From contig NZ_KB850224.1 of the NCBI RefSeq assembly GCF_000369805.1, positions 791,924-855,923 on the forward strand: a stretch of 64,000 nucleotides of DNA. Reading direction: 5' to 3'. This DNA is from Acinetobacter sp. NIPH 2100. GTDB taxonomy: Bacteria; Pseudomonadota; Gammaproteobacteria; Pseudomonadales; Moraxellaceae. This document shows positions 34,615 to 42,792 of this stretch, one piece after another (positions within the stretch are counted from its first letter, which is position 1; each line of letters opens with the position of its first letter). Position numbers and translations under genes: made by a program. A model generated the notes under the pieces. The model saw only the letters and a program-made list of their open reading frames with translations. It made no database searches and had not been told where the DNA came from.

Positions 34615-34642
34615 TTGTTTACAATGTAAACGTGTGTATATT
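34615..34642 (+). promoter_or_regulatory. bfmR promoter overlapped by a palindrome
   Basis: TTGTTT (34615-34620) and TATATT (34637-34642) are 16 bases apart. The perfect palindrome GTTTACA-a-TGTAAAC (34617-34631) covers the -35 box and spacer, a typical repressor position. It could be the BfmR self-regulation site or that of another regulator. Confidence 0.55.
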
Positions 34643-34710
34643 GCAAAACATAAACCAATGTATCTGTCAGATTTCATAGACAGATTCACTCAGATTTTAG
34701 GGGCAAACAA

Positions 34711-35427
34711 ATGAGCCAAGAAGAAAAGTTACCGAAGATTTTGATCGTAGAAGATGACGAACGCTTAGCACGTTTAACACAAGAGTATTTGATTCGTAAC
34801 GGTTTAGAAGTTGGAGTCGAAACTGATGGTAATCGTGCAATCCGTCGCATTATCAGCGAGCAGCCAGATTTAGTGGTTCTCGATGTGATGTTACCAGGTG
34901 CAGATGGTTTAACCGTTTGTCGCGAAGTACGTCCACATTACCACCAACCGATTCTGATGCTGACTGCACGTACAGAAGATATGGATCAGGTACTTGGCTT
35001 AGAAATGGGTGCAGACGATTACGTTGCAAAACCTGTTCAGCCACGCGTATTGTTAGCTCGTATCCGTGCCTTATTACGCCGTACGGATAAGACCGTTGAA
35101 GATGAAGTGGCACAACGTATCGAGTTTGATGACCTTGTGATTGATAACGGTGGTCGTTCAGTAACGTTAAATGGTGAGTTGGTTGATTTCACTAGTGCTG
35201 AATATGACTTGTTATGGTTGTTGGCTTCAAACGCTGGTCGCATCTTGTCTCGTGAAGATATCTTTGAGCGTCTACGCGGTATTGAATACGACGGTCAGGA
35301 TCGTTCGATCGATGTGCGTATTTCGCGTATCCGTCCAAAAATCGGTGATGACCCAGAAAACCCGAAACGCATCAAAACTGTGCGTAGTAAAGGTTATCTA
35401 TTTGTTAAAGAAACCAACGGGATCTAA
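34711..35427 (+). CDS. bfmR: Response regulator BfmR (OmpR/PhoB family)
   Basis: This 238-residue two-component response regulator controls envelope, biofilm, pilus and stress genes in Acinetobacter. The receiver domain has the acidic pocket (VEDDE), phospho-acceptor Asp58 (VVLDVMLPGADG) and the conserved lysine (DYVAKPVQP). A winged-helix DNA-binding domain (FTSAEYDLLWLLASNAGR to IRPKIGDDPENPKRIKTVRSKGY) forms the C-terminal half. AGGGG precedes the ATG. It is followed by bfmS 106 bases later, with a hairpin in between. Confidence 0.95.
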   Translation: MSQEEKLPKILIVEDDERLARLTQEYLIRNGLEVGVETDGNRAIRRIISEQPDLVVLDVMLPGADGLTVCREVRPHYHQPILMLTARTEDMDQVLGLEMGADDYVAKPVQPRVLLARIRALLRRTDKTVEDEVAQRIEFDDLVIDNGGRSVTLNGELVDFTSAEYDLLWLLASNAGRILSREDIFERLRGIEYDGQDRSIDVRISRIRPKIGDDPENPKRIKTVRSKGYLFVKETNGI

Positions 35428-35435
35428 ATCCCTCG

Positions 35436-35459
35436 AATCCTCCTTGAAAAAGGGGGATT
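35436..35459 (+). other. Intercistronic hairpin between bfmR and bfmS
   Basis: AATCCTCCTT / AAGGGGGATT gives 10 pairs including one G-U, with a GAAA tetraloop. The following sequence is pyrimidine-rich (TCTTTCCTTTCTG) but lacks a clean T-run. It could act as a partial terminator that lowers bfmS relative to bfmR, or protect the bfmR mRNA 3' end. A second small hairpin (CCTTT/AAAGG) follows near 35464-35480. Confidence 0.6.
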
Positions 35460-35533
35460 CTTTCCTTTCTGCAAAGGATTTATGTAGCGTGGCTGCATAA
35501 GCGGGATTTTAATAGCTTGGAATTATTTACCTT

Positions 35534-37174
35534 ATGGTGAGTCGAGTACTGAAAAACAGCATATTCTTGCGTATTTATGCTGGGTTGGTGGTTTTAGTTG
35601 TTGTGGTTGCCGCATTTTGTTATTTGCTGGTCCAAATTATTAACTATCAACGGGCGCAAGAATATCGCGAGTCTCTCACAGATGGCATTTCCTATGTCAT
35701 TAGTGAAGGGGTATCTCGTCAGCCAGAAAAACAACAAAAACTCGACTGGATTTCCGATGCATCTGACTTGCTGGAACTCCCTATCTACTATGTCGATGCT
35801 GAACGGGTAGAATTATCCCGTACTGAGAAGAAAAGAGTCGCTGAGCAAAAGTCAGTGGTTCGTTATGATGCCAATAATGGGATCGGCTATATTATTATTG
35901 GCCTGAAAGATGATCCTAAGCATTTCCTCTATATTAAAGTCGATAAAATTGGCGAACGCCAAATGAAAGCGCTTCCGATATTTGTACTGGATTATTTAAT
36001 TTTTTATCCAGGGCAGGAGCGTGAGTATTTAGATAAAATTAAAAAACATTTCTATTATTCAATTGAAATTAAAGATATTAAAGACATCAATCTGGATTCT
36101 GAGCAGATCGGTCGCTTGCGCCAAGACCAAAGCGTATTGCTGTATAAAGACAGTGCAACCATGCGTGGCACCACAATTTCCATTGTTTCTCCAATGCCAA
36201 ATCATCCTGCACAAGTGCTGATCCTTGGGCCTGTTCCAATGTTCAACTGGATGCCATTCCAGCTTTCAGCAGGGATTACCTTATTTAGCTTGTTCTTGTT
36301 GAGCTTGGGTGTTTATGGCTTGATTTTGCCGCTTGAACGTAAAATCCGTCAGGTTCGTTATGCGTTGAACAAGATGAAGTCGGGTGATTTGTCATTACGT
36401 GTGCCGATTGAAGGGACGGATGAAATGGCAAACTTGGCGTCAAGTTATAACAACATGTCAGATCATATTCAGCGTTTGATTGAAGCACAGCGTGAGTTAA
36501 TGCGTGCGGTGTCGCATGAGTTAAGAACTCCCGTAGCGCGGATTCGTTTTGGGATGGAGATGCTGGCGGAAGAAGATGATTATAATTATCGCATTCAGCA
36601 AGTGGACATGATTGATAAGGATATTGAGGCACTTAATACCTTGATTGATGAGATCATGACCTATGCCAAGCTGGAACAGGGTACGCCATCTTTAGATTTT
36701 GAAGACATTGTACTGGTTGAAGTATTAGATCAGGTGGCAATGGAAACGGAAGCACTGAAGACGCAAAAAGAAATCGAACTGATCGCACCACCTTTGGCGT
36801 TAAAAGTGGATGCTGAGCGTCGCTATTTACACCGTGTGGTACAGAACCTTGTCGGTAATGCGGTACGTTATTGTGATAACAAAGTCCGTATCAGCGGTGG
36901 TATTCGCGCAGATGGTAATGCCTATGTCTGTGTGGAAGATGACGGTCCAGGGATTCCAGAGCAAGACCGCACACGCATCTTTGAGGCTTTTGCCCGCCTA
37001 GATGATAGTCGTACCCGTGCTTCGGGCGGTTATGGTCTTGGTTTGTCGATTGTGAGCCGTATTGCCTATTGGTTCGGTGGCACGATTCAGGTGGATCAGA
37101 GTCCAAACTTGGGCGGTGCACGTTTTATTATGACTTGGCCAGCAAAGCGTTATAAACAAGTGATTAAAAAGTAG
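35534..37174 (+). CDS. bfmS: Sensor histidine kinase BfmS
   Basis: This 546-residue membrane sensor kinase is paired with BfmR. It has a first transmembrane helix at residues about 9-34, a periplasmic sensor domain to about 240, and a second helix at about 243-266. A HAMP domain (LERKIRQVRYALNKMKSGDLSLRVP) is followed by a dimerisation/phosphotransfer domain with His328 (VSHELRTPVARIRFGMEM). The ATPase domain has N box (NLVGNAVRY), G1 (EDDGPGIP) and G2 (GGYGLGLSI) motifs. In Acinetobacter, BfmS often restrains BfmR output. Confidence 0.95.
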   Translation: MVSRVLKNSIFLRIYAGLVVLVVVVAAFCYLLVQIINYQRAQEYRESLTDGISYVISEGVSRQPEKQQKLDWISDASDLLELPIYYVDAERVELSRTEKKRVAEQKSVVRYDANNGIGYIIIGLKDDPKHFLYIKVDKIGERQMKALPIFVLDYLIFYPGQEREYLDKIKKHFYYSIEIKDIKDINLDSEQIGRLRQDQSVLLYKDSATMRGTTISIVSPMPNHPAQVLILGPVPMFNWMPFQLSAGITLFSLFLLSLGVYGLILPLERKIRQVRYALNKMKSGDLSLRVPIEGTDEMANLASSYNNMSDHIQRLIEAQRELMRAVSHELRTPVARIRFGMEMLAEEDDYNYRIQQVDMIDKDIEALNTLIDEIMTYAKLEQGTPSLDFEDIVLVEVLDQVAMETEALKTQKEIELIAPPLALKVDAERRYLHRVVQNLVGNAVRYCDNKVRISGGIRADGNAYVCVEDDGPGIPEQDRTRIFEAFARLDDSRTRASGGYGLGLSIVSRIAYWFGGTIQVDQSPNLGGARFIMTWPAKRYKQVIKK

Positions 37175-37176
37175 AA

Positions 37177-37241
37177 CGAAAAGAGTGCTGCTCTTTTCGA
37201 TAAGATAAAAAGCCAAGGTATTTATTGCCTTGGCTTTTTTT
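37177..37241 (+). terminator. Tandem terminators after bfmS
   Basis: Two hairpins lie in a row: CGAAAAGAG / CTCTTTTCG (37177-37199), then AGCCAAGG / CCTTGGCT (37211-37235) with a T tract. Together they make a strong stop. Confidence 0.9.
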
Positions 37242-37330
37242 ATGGAGAGGTTTGAAGTTCGCTCATTGCTTTTTTATGTAGGGACAAATGTATGGGTGAT
37301 AGCGAAACGTAGGTGCATGGTCGATAGCAT

Positions 37331-38032
37331 TTAAGCCCATGTTTTAGACCAGTAAACTTGATGTTCTGTACGATTCCAATGACCTTTGTGTTGTGCAGCC
37401 TGAAAAGAATTTAATCTCTGGACACGCTGCATGTAGTTTGTAGTAGCAGAAAATCGTTGACTGTCAGGGATTAAATCCAGCAGCGCTTCTACTAAAAAGA
37501 CCATCATGATATCGGCAGCAGAAAAACTTTCTCCTGCAAACCATACAGATGTAGCAAGATGTTGTTCTATGAATGACATCTGACGATAAAGCGTGGGGTT
37601 GAGAAATTGTCGATCAAAAGATCGCTTTATCATTTTCATTACAGGTCGTGCAAAAAAGGGTGACCTGTCTACCATTCGAGAAAAAATTTGCTTGAGTGCC
37701 AAATTCGGCATTAGCGTTGCATCTGCAAAGTTTTTCCAATAAAAATAGTGCTGTTTATTTGCTGAATTTATTGGTTGGAGCTGATGAAGCGACTCCTTCA
37801 TTAGTAGATTGTCTAATATAGCAGACGTCTCTGCTAAAACTTGGGGCGGAGTAGATGTGTCATCCACCAGAATAGGCACCTTACCTAAGGGGTGAATGTC
37901 TTTCAGCCACTCAGGTGCCTCGCCGTTGCGAGTGCGCTCACAAAAAATAAGCTCATAGTCGAGTTGTAAGACTTCAAGCAGCCAAACGATACGCTGGGAG
38001 CGTGAGTTGCTTAGATGGTAGAGTTTTAACAT
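37331..38032 (-). CDS. Glutathione S-transferase family protein
   Basis: This 233-residue protein has an N-terminal thioredoxin-like GST domain (LYHLSNSRSQRIVWLLEVLQLDYEL, with HPLGKVPILVDD and the glutathione-binding AETSAI). The C-terminal domain is all-helical (FAGESFSAADIMMVFLVEALL, the conserved Asp-containing N-capping motif). It probably conjugates or isomerises with glutathione; the substrate is unknown. It is 19 bases downstream of the secreted-protein gene on the same strand and likely in the same transcript. Confidence 0.88.
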   Translation of the reverse strand: MLKLYHLSNSRSQRIVWLLEVLQLDYELIFCERTRNGEAPEWLKDIHPLGKVPILVDDTSTPPQVLAETSAILDNLLMKESLHQLQPINSANKQHYFYWKNFADATLMPNLALKQIFSRMVDRSPFFARPVMKMIKRSFDRQFLNPTLYRQMSFIEQHLATSVWFAGESFSAADIMMVFLVEALLDLIPDSQRFSATTNYMQRVQRLNSFQAAQHKGHWNRTEHQVYWSKTWA

Positions 38033-38051
38033 AGGTTTTAATCGTTTCTAT

Positions 38052-39041
38052 TTAATAGTGTCCGCCTGTTGGAGAATGTGGTCCTGGTGTCCAGTTACGT
38101 GTTGCTGCACGTATACCTAAGTTGGCAATGACTTGTGATGCCAATTGAGCTTTGATGCTCTGTGGTGCTTGAGCATTCAATCCTGTCATAATTGAATTCA
38201 TCGCATTATCTACCAGCGTATTGATGGCAGTAGGGTTTTGTAGGCTTTGTAGGATAACTGTACTGCTTTTACTGGCGAGAATAAAGTCGGTGACAGCTTG
38301 GCTATTGGCATATAAGAATTCTGCTTTGCTACGATCAAAGGACTGATTTGAACCATTTATATAGACTGTTGCTCCATATAAAATGGATTGCCCCACACTG
38401 ACATTATTTTGTTCTACTTGACCATAATTTAATGATGCATTCCAGTAATAAAAAGAGCCACCCCAGCCTCCAGGTGTTTGTTGAAAACGACCTAAACGAT
38501 AATTGCCGATTGCCGCGCTAATATCGTTGCTAATCATTGCTGGAAAAACGGGGATTCCCTTTGAGTTTAAAATGTCATTGATGACATTTTGCCCAATCAG
38601 ATTTGAAGTTTTTTGTAGTTGCTGATTGATTTGATATTGTGGCGTGTTGGAGTGGATAGCACCTCGATATTGCAGACCATACTGCGTCGCACCACGGATA
38701 TAATTACTGGCAGGAATACTGGTGTTTGCGGCGTTAATAGCGGCTGCCTGACTAAACCAAAATTTAGTATTTTGATCGACGCTACTTGAGTCTTTTATGA
38801 TTTTATAAACATATTGGTATAAAGGTGAGAACAGCCCAACGGGTTGATTATCGCCGTAGGTGGAAATCACATCTACCAGTTGATTATTGTGATCCAGCAA
38901 ATTTTGTTCTTTCAATAGCTTGTTAAGCTGTTGCATTTGCTCTGCTGTAAATACTTGTTCCACGGTTTTTGCGGAGACTATCGTCGATAGGCTCAGTAAC
39001 ATAATCATGGTGATGCTTTGGTTGAATTGTTTGATTTGCAT
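38052..39041 (-). CDS. Secreted hypothetical protein
   Basis: This 329-residue protein has a signal peptide (hydrophobic ITMIMLLSLSTIVSAKT, cleavage after VSA). The mature part is rich in Asn, Gln, Ser and Tyr. A central glycine/aromatic stretch (RFQQTPGGWGGSFYYWNASLNYGQVEQNNVSVGQ) resembles beta-barrel or surface-protein composition, and the proline/glycine-rich C-terminus is NWTPGPHSPTGGHY. I recognise no family. The C-terminus does not end in Phe, so it is not a typical porin. It is probably periplasmic or exported. Confidence 0.7.
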   Translation of the reverse strand: MQIKQFNQSITMIMLLSLSTIVSAKTVEQVFTAEQMQQLNKLLKEQNLLDHNNQLVDVISTYGDNQPVGLFSPLYQYVYKIIKDSSSVDQNTKFWFSQAAAINAANTSIPASNYIRGATQYGLQYRGAIHSNTPQYQINQQLQKTSNLIGQNVINDILNSKGIPVFPAMISNDISAAIGNYRLGRFQQTPGGWGGSFYYWNASLNYGQVEQNNVSVGQSILYGATVYINGSNQSFDRSKAEFLYANSQAVTDFILASKSSTVILQSLQNPTAINTLVDNAMNSIMTGLNAQAPQSIKAQLASQVIANLGIRAATRNWTPGPHSPTGGHY

Positions 39042-39109
39042 CGCTGTTCCTCAAGATTATAGTGTCATTTCTTCGATTGTCTTGTGCCATTTATTGAATT
39101 ATTGGCAAG

Positions 39110-39136
39110 AAAAAAGCAGCATCTTTGCTGCTTTTT
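39110..39136 (-). terminator. Terminator after the 118-residue hypothetical gene
   Basis: AAAAGCAGC / GCTGCTTTTT hairpin. On the minus strand the A-run at 39110-39115 becomes the T tail, ending the transcript of the gene at 39204-39560. Confidence 0.8.
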
Positions 39137-39203
39137 ATAAATATAGTAAAGAATGACAATAATCTAAAGTGCTGACCGTTTATTGGCACGAAATGAATAA
39201 GTT

Positions 39204-39560
39204 TTACTCATGCAGCGTCGCATCTGGTGTGATTAAGGTTTTGCCATTACGTAAGCTGGTCAGTCCCTCAGCGTTAAAATCAATCAGCAGGGCATTATTC
39301 TTAATATCGATTTTATAACCTTTGATCAGTGCTTGATCTCCATTTAAGGTTTCGACTTTATATGTGTCGGCAATATTCAAAATGCTTTCTAAATTGGTGG
39401 TGGTGGCCGCAAAATCCTCTCTAAATACTTCGTAAATGTCTCTTAAATCAAAAATCGCATTATCAGCATCTGGATGTTTTCGAACATAACTTTCTATGTG
39501 ACGCATAAGTAGTTGTGAAAAAAAGAAATAATCCGAAGCGTGTGTGTATTCTAGATGCAT
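39204..39560 (-). CDS. Hypothetical protein
   Basis: This 118-residue soluble protein is not recognised. The N-terminal half is helical (DYFFFSQLLMRHIESYVRKHPDADNAIFDLRDIYEVFREDF) and the C-terminal half beta-rich (YKVETLNGDQALIKGYKIDIKNNALLIDFNAEGL). AGGAG lies 7 bases before the ATG, which strongly supports a translated gene. It is a single-gene unit with its own terminator. Confidence 0.75.
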   Translation of the reverse strand: MHLEYTHASDYFFFSQLLMRHIESYVRKHPDADNAIFDLRDIYEVFREDFAATTTNLESILNIADTYKVETLNGDQALIKGYKIDIKNNALLIDFNAEGLTSLRNGKTLITPDATLHE

Positions 39561-39652
39561 ATTTTTCTCCTTTTGTGCTTATTCTAGAATACTCATCTAT
39601 TGGGTCGGCTGTGTATAAAGATAATTAAAGTATTTAGCTGAATTGCAACATA

Positions 39653-41071
39653 TTATGTCGAAATGATAACTTGGTTTCGGCCTTGTCTTTTGGCTTGGTA
39701 AAGCGCGTCATCGGCTTGTTTAAATAATTGCTCGATGCTGTGTTGGTTTTCAGGTACGCAAATACAAATTCCGATGCTGATTTGAATAAAGAAACTTCGG
39801 TAGGGTTCATACTCAATTGGCATTTGGCTGATCTGCAAGCGGATTTTTTCTGCACAAAGATAGGCTGCATCCGCATGGGTATCTGTCATAAAAATTGCAA
39901 ACTCTTCTCCACCTAAACGCCCGAGTAGATCTTGTGGACGAAGTATGCTTTGAATGGTCTGCACGCAACTTTGCAAGGCTCGATCTCCCATTTGATGTCC
40001 ATAGTTATCATTCACCTGTTTAAAATGATCAATGTCGAGCATCAGGAAAGCCGTGGTTTGTCCTGTGTGTGTTGCTTGTTGCTGTAACAGCTGCACCGAC
40101 TGTAGAAACTGGCGTCGGGTTAAGCTTGACGTCAGTTCATCATGAGCAATGGTGTGCTGTAGCTCCTGAATCAGCTTTGATCTCACCATGTTGATGCTGG
40201 AAACCGTGAGGGGTGCAATGGTCATCATAATCAACCCAAGACGGATGGAAATCGCGTTATTTAAGAATTGATCAGGATAGAGCAGTAGATAGTTTTGTGA
40301 GACGTGATAGATGACAAAGGCACAGCTAATTGAAGTAATAATTGCCACGGAAAAATGACGATAACTCAAGGCACACCAGATGAGTGCCGCAATCGGATAG
40401 AGCAGTGAGCCAGGACCAGCATCGTAGTAGCCAATGGCAATGGAAAAAATAACGGCAAATAAAGGGAGGCTTTGTTGAACGGTCTGAGTTTTAAACTCTT
40501 TCAGTTGTTGTTTAAATTCACTCCAATAGGGCGCGCTAATGATAGCAGGTAATAGCAGCAGTGCATTTTGAATTTCTGCAGTGAACCAGTACCCAAAGTC
40601 GATCCAAAACGAACCTAAAGCAAATTTAGTATTAAATAAAGGAAGGGTTACTGCGGCAAAGGAAGAACTAGCCAGTCCACCTACACAGCAAAAACTGAAT
40701 AAAAATAAGTAGAAGTAACCATGATGCAATGAACGAATATATGCATTAAATTTTACATATAGGGCTAATGTAGTGATGACATACAACAGGTTTGCCGAGG
40801 TCAGGCAAATATTTAACAGAAAAGGCGTCTCTTGTAAGGTATCTGCAAGCAAATACCCGACAATTGCGCCAATAAAACTGATGGGATGGCGGGTTTGTGG
40901 AAAGCGAATCAGTAAACCAAGCAGAACCGAATTGGCTGGCCAAAATGAGGCGAGAAAAGTGAGATGTCTCGTCGCAATACCGAGTAGACAGCACAGTAAA
41001 ATCACCCCAGTAAAGAGTAAAAATAATTGTAACAGTGAGCGTGGTTTTAATGCTGCATGAGCGATAGGCAT
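39653..41071 (-). CDS. Diguanylate cyclase with MASE1-like membrane sensor
   Basis: This 472-residue protein probably makes cyclic di-GMP. The N-terminal 300 residues form about eight to ten membrane helices with the MASE1-type FWPANSVLLGLLIRFPQTRHP segment. The C-terminal GGDEF domain has an intact active site (RLGGEEFAIF) and metal-binding LDIDHFKQVND. A product-inhibition I-site, RPQD, lies five residues before GGEEF. The enzyme therefore appears catalytically competent and feedback-controlled. No EAL domain is present. The signal sensed by the membrane part is unknown. Confidence 0.9.
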   Translation of the reverse strand: MPIAHAALKPRSLLQLFLLFTGVILLCCLLGIATRHLTFLASFWPANSVLLGLLIRFPQTRHPISFIGAIVGYLLADTLQETPFLLNICLTSANLLYVITTLALYVKFNAYIRSLHHGYFYLFLFSFCCVGGLASSSFAAVTLPLFNTKFALGSFWIDFGYWFTAEIQNALLLLPAIISAPYWSEFKQQLKEFKTQTVQQSLPLFAVIFSIAIGYYDAGPGSLLYPIAALIWCALSYRHFSVAIITSISCAFVIYHVSQNYLLLYPDQFLNNAISIRLGLIMMTIAPLTVSSINMVRSKLIQELQHTIAHDELTSSLTRRQFLQSVQLLQQQATHTGQTTAFLMLDIDHFKQVNDNYGHQMGDRALQSCVQTIQSILRPQDLLGRLGGEEFAIFMTDTHADAAYLCAEKIRLQISQMPIEYEPYRSFFIQISIGICICVPENQHSIEQLFKQADDALYQAKRQGRNQVIIST

Positions 41072-41146
41072 TCTGACGCGTTTCTATGGGGAGACAAGGT
41101 CGCGCTATTATATAAATTCTGTTTAAATTTTCATCATAAATTTGTA

Positions 41147-41350
41147 TCAATGCAATGATTTAGTTCGTGCTGCAATCTTTTGGCGCAGGGTGCTTAAAAT
41201 GCGAATGTTTTTAATGCATAAATAAAGAAAAAAATGATCAATATCGTTTTCTTGATTAGATAATTCGATTTTTAGGGGTGAATTAACCATGATCTTGGAT
41301 ATATCTGTAACTTTAAGGACAAAATCATCCGAAAGACTAAAGCGCTTCAA
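41147..41350 (-). CDS. Possible small hypothetical protein
   Basis: This 67-codon frame starts with TTG; the first ATG, at 41290, would give 47 residues. It encodes FSLSDDFVLKVTDISKIMVN, then a polar segment, and HFFLYLCIKNIRILSTLRQKIAARTKSLH. The residue pattern is reasonably protein-like and the C-terminus is basic, but no good ribosome site is seen. It is listed because the surrounding 390 bases before nuoA hold nothing else. Confidence 0.25.
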   Translation of the reverse strand: MKRFSLSDDFVLKVTDISKIMVNSPLKIELSNQENDIDHFFLYLCIKNIRILSTLRQKIAARTKSLH

Positions 41351-41468
41351 CTAGCATGAGAAATTAGAAATCAGGTACAATTGGCGGGATTAATTTTGTG
41401 TTTGGTGTATTTGAAGGCCAATACATACATTCTTTGTTAAAAATAGGCCTGCCAGGAGTTATCCCCGC
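41351..41468 (+). promoter_or_regulatory. Upstream region of the nuo operon
   Basis: The nuo promoter must lie here or slightly upstream. TACAAT in AGGTACAATTGG near 41376-41381 is a possible -10 box with only a weak -35 (TAGCAT, 18 bases upstream). AGGAG lies about 10 bases before the nuoA ATG. Confidence 0.35.
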
Positions 41469-42020
41469 ATGAGTGCCATTACTCCATACGAATGGGCGAT
41501 TATCGCCTTCGTGATCGGCGTTACATTTCTTTGCGTTTTTATGCTCACTGTTCCCTTACTCCTAGGGGGTAAAGCATGGGGACGTGCAAAGCAAGAGCAG
41601 TTTGAATCAGGTGTAGTTGGTGCGGGCGGTGCTCGTATCCGCTTGTCAGCCAAGTTCTATTTAGTTGCAATCTTCTTTGTGGTTTTCGATTTAGAAGCCC
41701 TCTATCTCTACGCTTGGGCAACTTCAGTCCGTGAAGTTGGTTGGGTTGGCTTTGCAACGGCTGCAGTCTTTATTTTAGTTTTATTGATCGGTTTAATTTA
41801 TGAACTTTCTACAGGCGCGCTGAACTGGGCACCTTCGGATCGTCGTAAAGCGGCTGGGATTAAAACCAAAATCGGTTCGCCAAATATGAACATTGCTGAC
41901 ATTACTCGCTTCAATAACATTGAAGAATTAGTTGTCGATCCTACTGGTCATATTCCAGCACAGTCTTCTGGTCGTGTTAAATCAAAAACACCGACTACAT
42001 CATCATTTGAACAGGAGTAA
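41469..42020 (+). CDS. nuoA: NADH-quinone oxidoreductase subunit A
   Basis: This is a membrane subunit of complex I with three transmembrane helices and the conserved acidic FFVVFDLEALYLYAW in helix 2. At 183 residues it is longer than the usual 120-147. The excess is a hydrophilic C-terminal tail of about 60 residues (from APSDRRKAAGIKTK to SSFEQE) with no recognised motif. It is the first gene of the nuo operon; nuoB follows after 6 bases. Confidence 0.95.
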   Translation: MSAITPYEWAIIAFVIGVTFLCVFMLTVPLLLGGKAWGRAKQEQFESGVVGAGGARIRLSAKFYLVAIFFVVFDLEALYLYAWATSVREVGWVGFATAAVFILVLLIGLIYELSTGALNWAPSDRRKAAGIKTKIGSPNMNIADITRFNNIEELVVDPTGHIPAQSSGRVKSKTPTTSSFEQE

Positions 42021-42026
42021 GTCGGG

Positions 42027-42704
42027 ATGAAATATACTTTAACCCGTGCGAATCCGGATGCAGATCAATATCCATTACAAGATCGTCAAATCGTTACTGA
42101 TCCACTTGAAGAAGAAGTGAATAAAAGCGTAATGATGACGCGTCTTGAAGATGTATTGCATACAGCGGTGAACTGGGGGCGTAAAAACTCTTTGTGGCCA
42201 TTTAACTTTGGTACGTCATGCTGCTACGTTGAATATGCAACGACTTTAACTGGCGTACATGACTTGTCTCGTTTTGGTGCTGAGGTTATTCGTGCTTCAC
42301 CACGCCAAGCTGACTTGATGATTGTTGCAGGGACCTGCTTTGTCAAAATGGCACCTGTAATTCAACGTTTGTATGAACAAATGCTTGAGCCTAAATGGGT
42401 GATCTCAATGGGTGCCTGTGCGAACTCTGGCGGTATGTACGACATTTATTCTGTCGTTCAAGGTGTCGATAAAATTATTCCTGTTGATGTGTACATCCCA
42501 GGTTGCCCACCTCGTCCAGAAGCATTGATTCAAGCATTGATGTTACTTCAAGACCAAATTCAACTAGAGCGCCGTCCACTTTCAGCGGTTATTGGTGATG
42601 ATCTTCAGCCTGTGTATAAGCCAAAGATGATGCCAGAACGTGACCGTAAAAATGCTGAACGTATTGCGGTGAAAAACTTACGCTCTATGGATGATATTAA
42701 ATAA
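42027..42704 (+). CDS. nuoB: NADH-quinone oxidoreductase subunit B
   Basis: This 225-residue peripheral-arm subunit carries cluster N2, the last iron-sulfur cluster before quinone. Cluster cysteines are seen in [20 protein letters not shown] and [13 protein letters not shown]. The [15 protein letters not shown] and [11 protein letters not shown] segments are family-typical. It is 88 bases upstream of nuoCD, the largest gap inside this operon. Confidence 0.97.
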   Translation: MKYTLTRANPDADQYPLQDRQIVTDPLEEEVNKSVMMTRLEDVLHTAVNWGRKNSLWPFNFGTSCCYVEYATTLTGVHDLSRFGAEVIRASPRQADLMIVAGTCFVKMAPVIQRLYEQMLEPKWVISMGACANSGGMYDIYSVVQGVDKIIPVDVYIPGCPPRPEALIQALMLLQDQIQLERRPLSAVIGDDLQPVYKPKMMPERDRKNAERIAVKNLRSMDDIK

Positions 42705-42792
42705 TTTTGACGATGAGTTTTTGACGTGTCCCGTGATGGATATGGTCATCGGAAAAATTGCCAGAATTTGTATTAAATAGGAAGCCAAGCCA

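Larger units (their letters stand above)
34167..34710. other. Divergent regulatory region nrdA / bfmR
   Basis: This 544-base region between two divergent operons has no gene. It holds the NrdR-like pair and the DnaA box nearer nrdA, and a promoter with a palindrome nearer bfmR. The middle is AT-rich. Confidence 0.6.
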
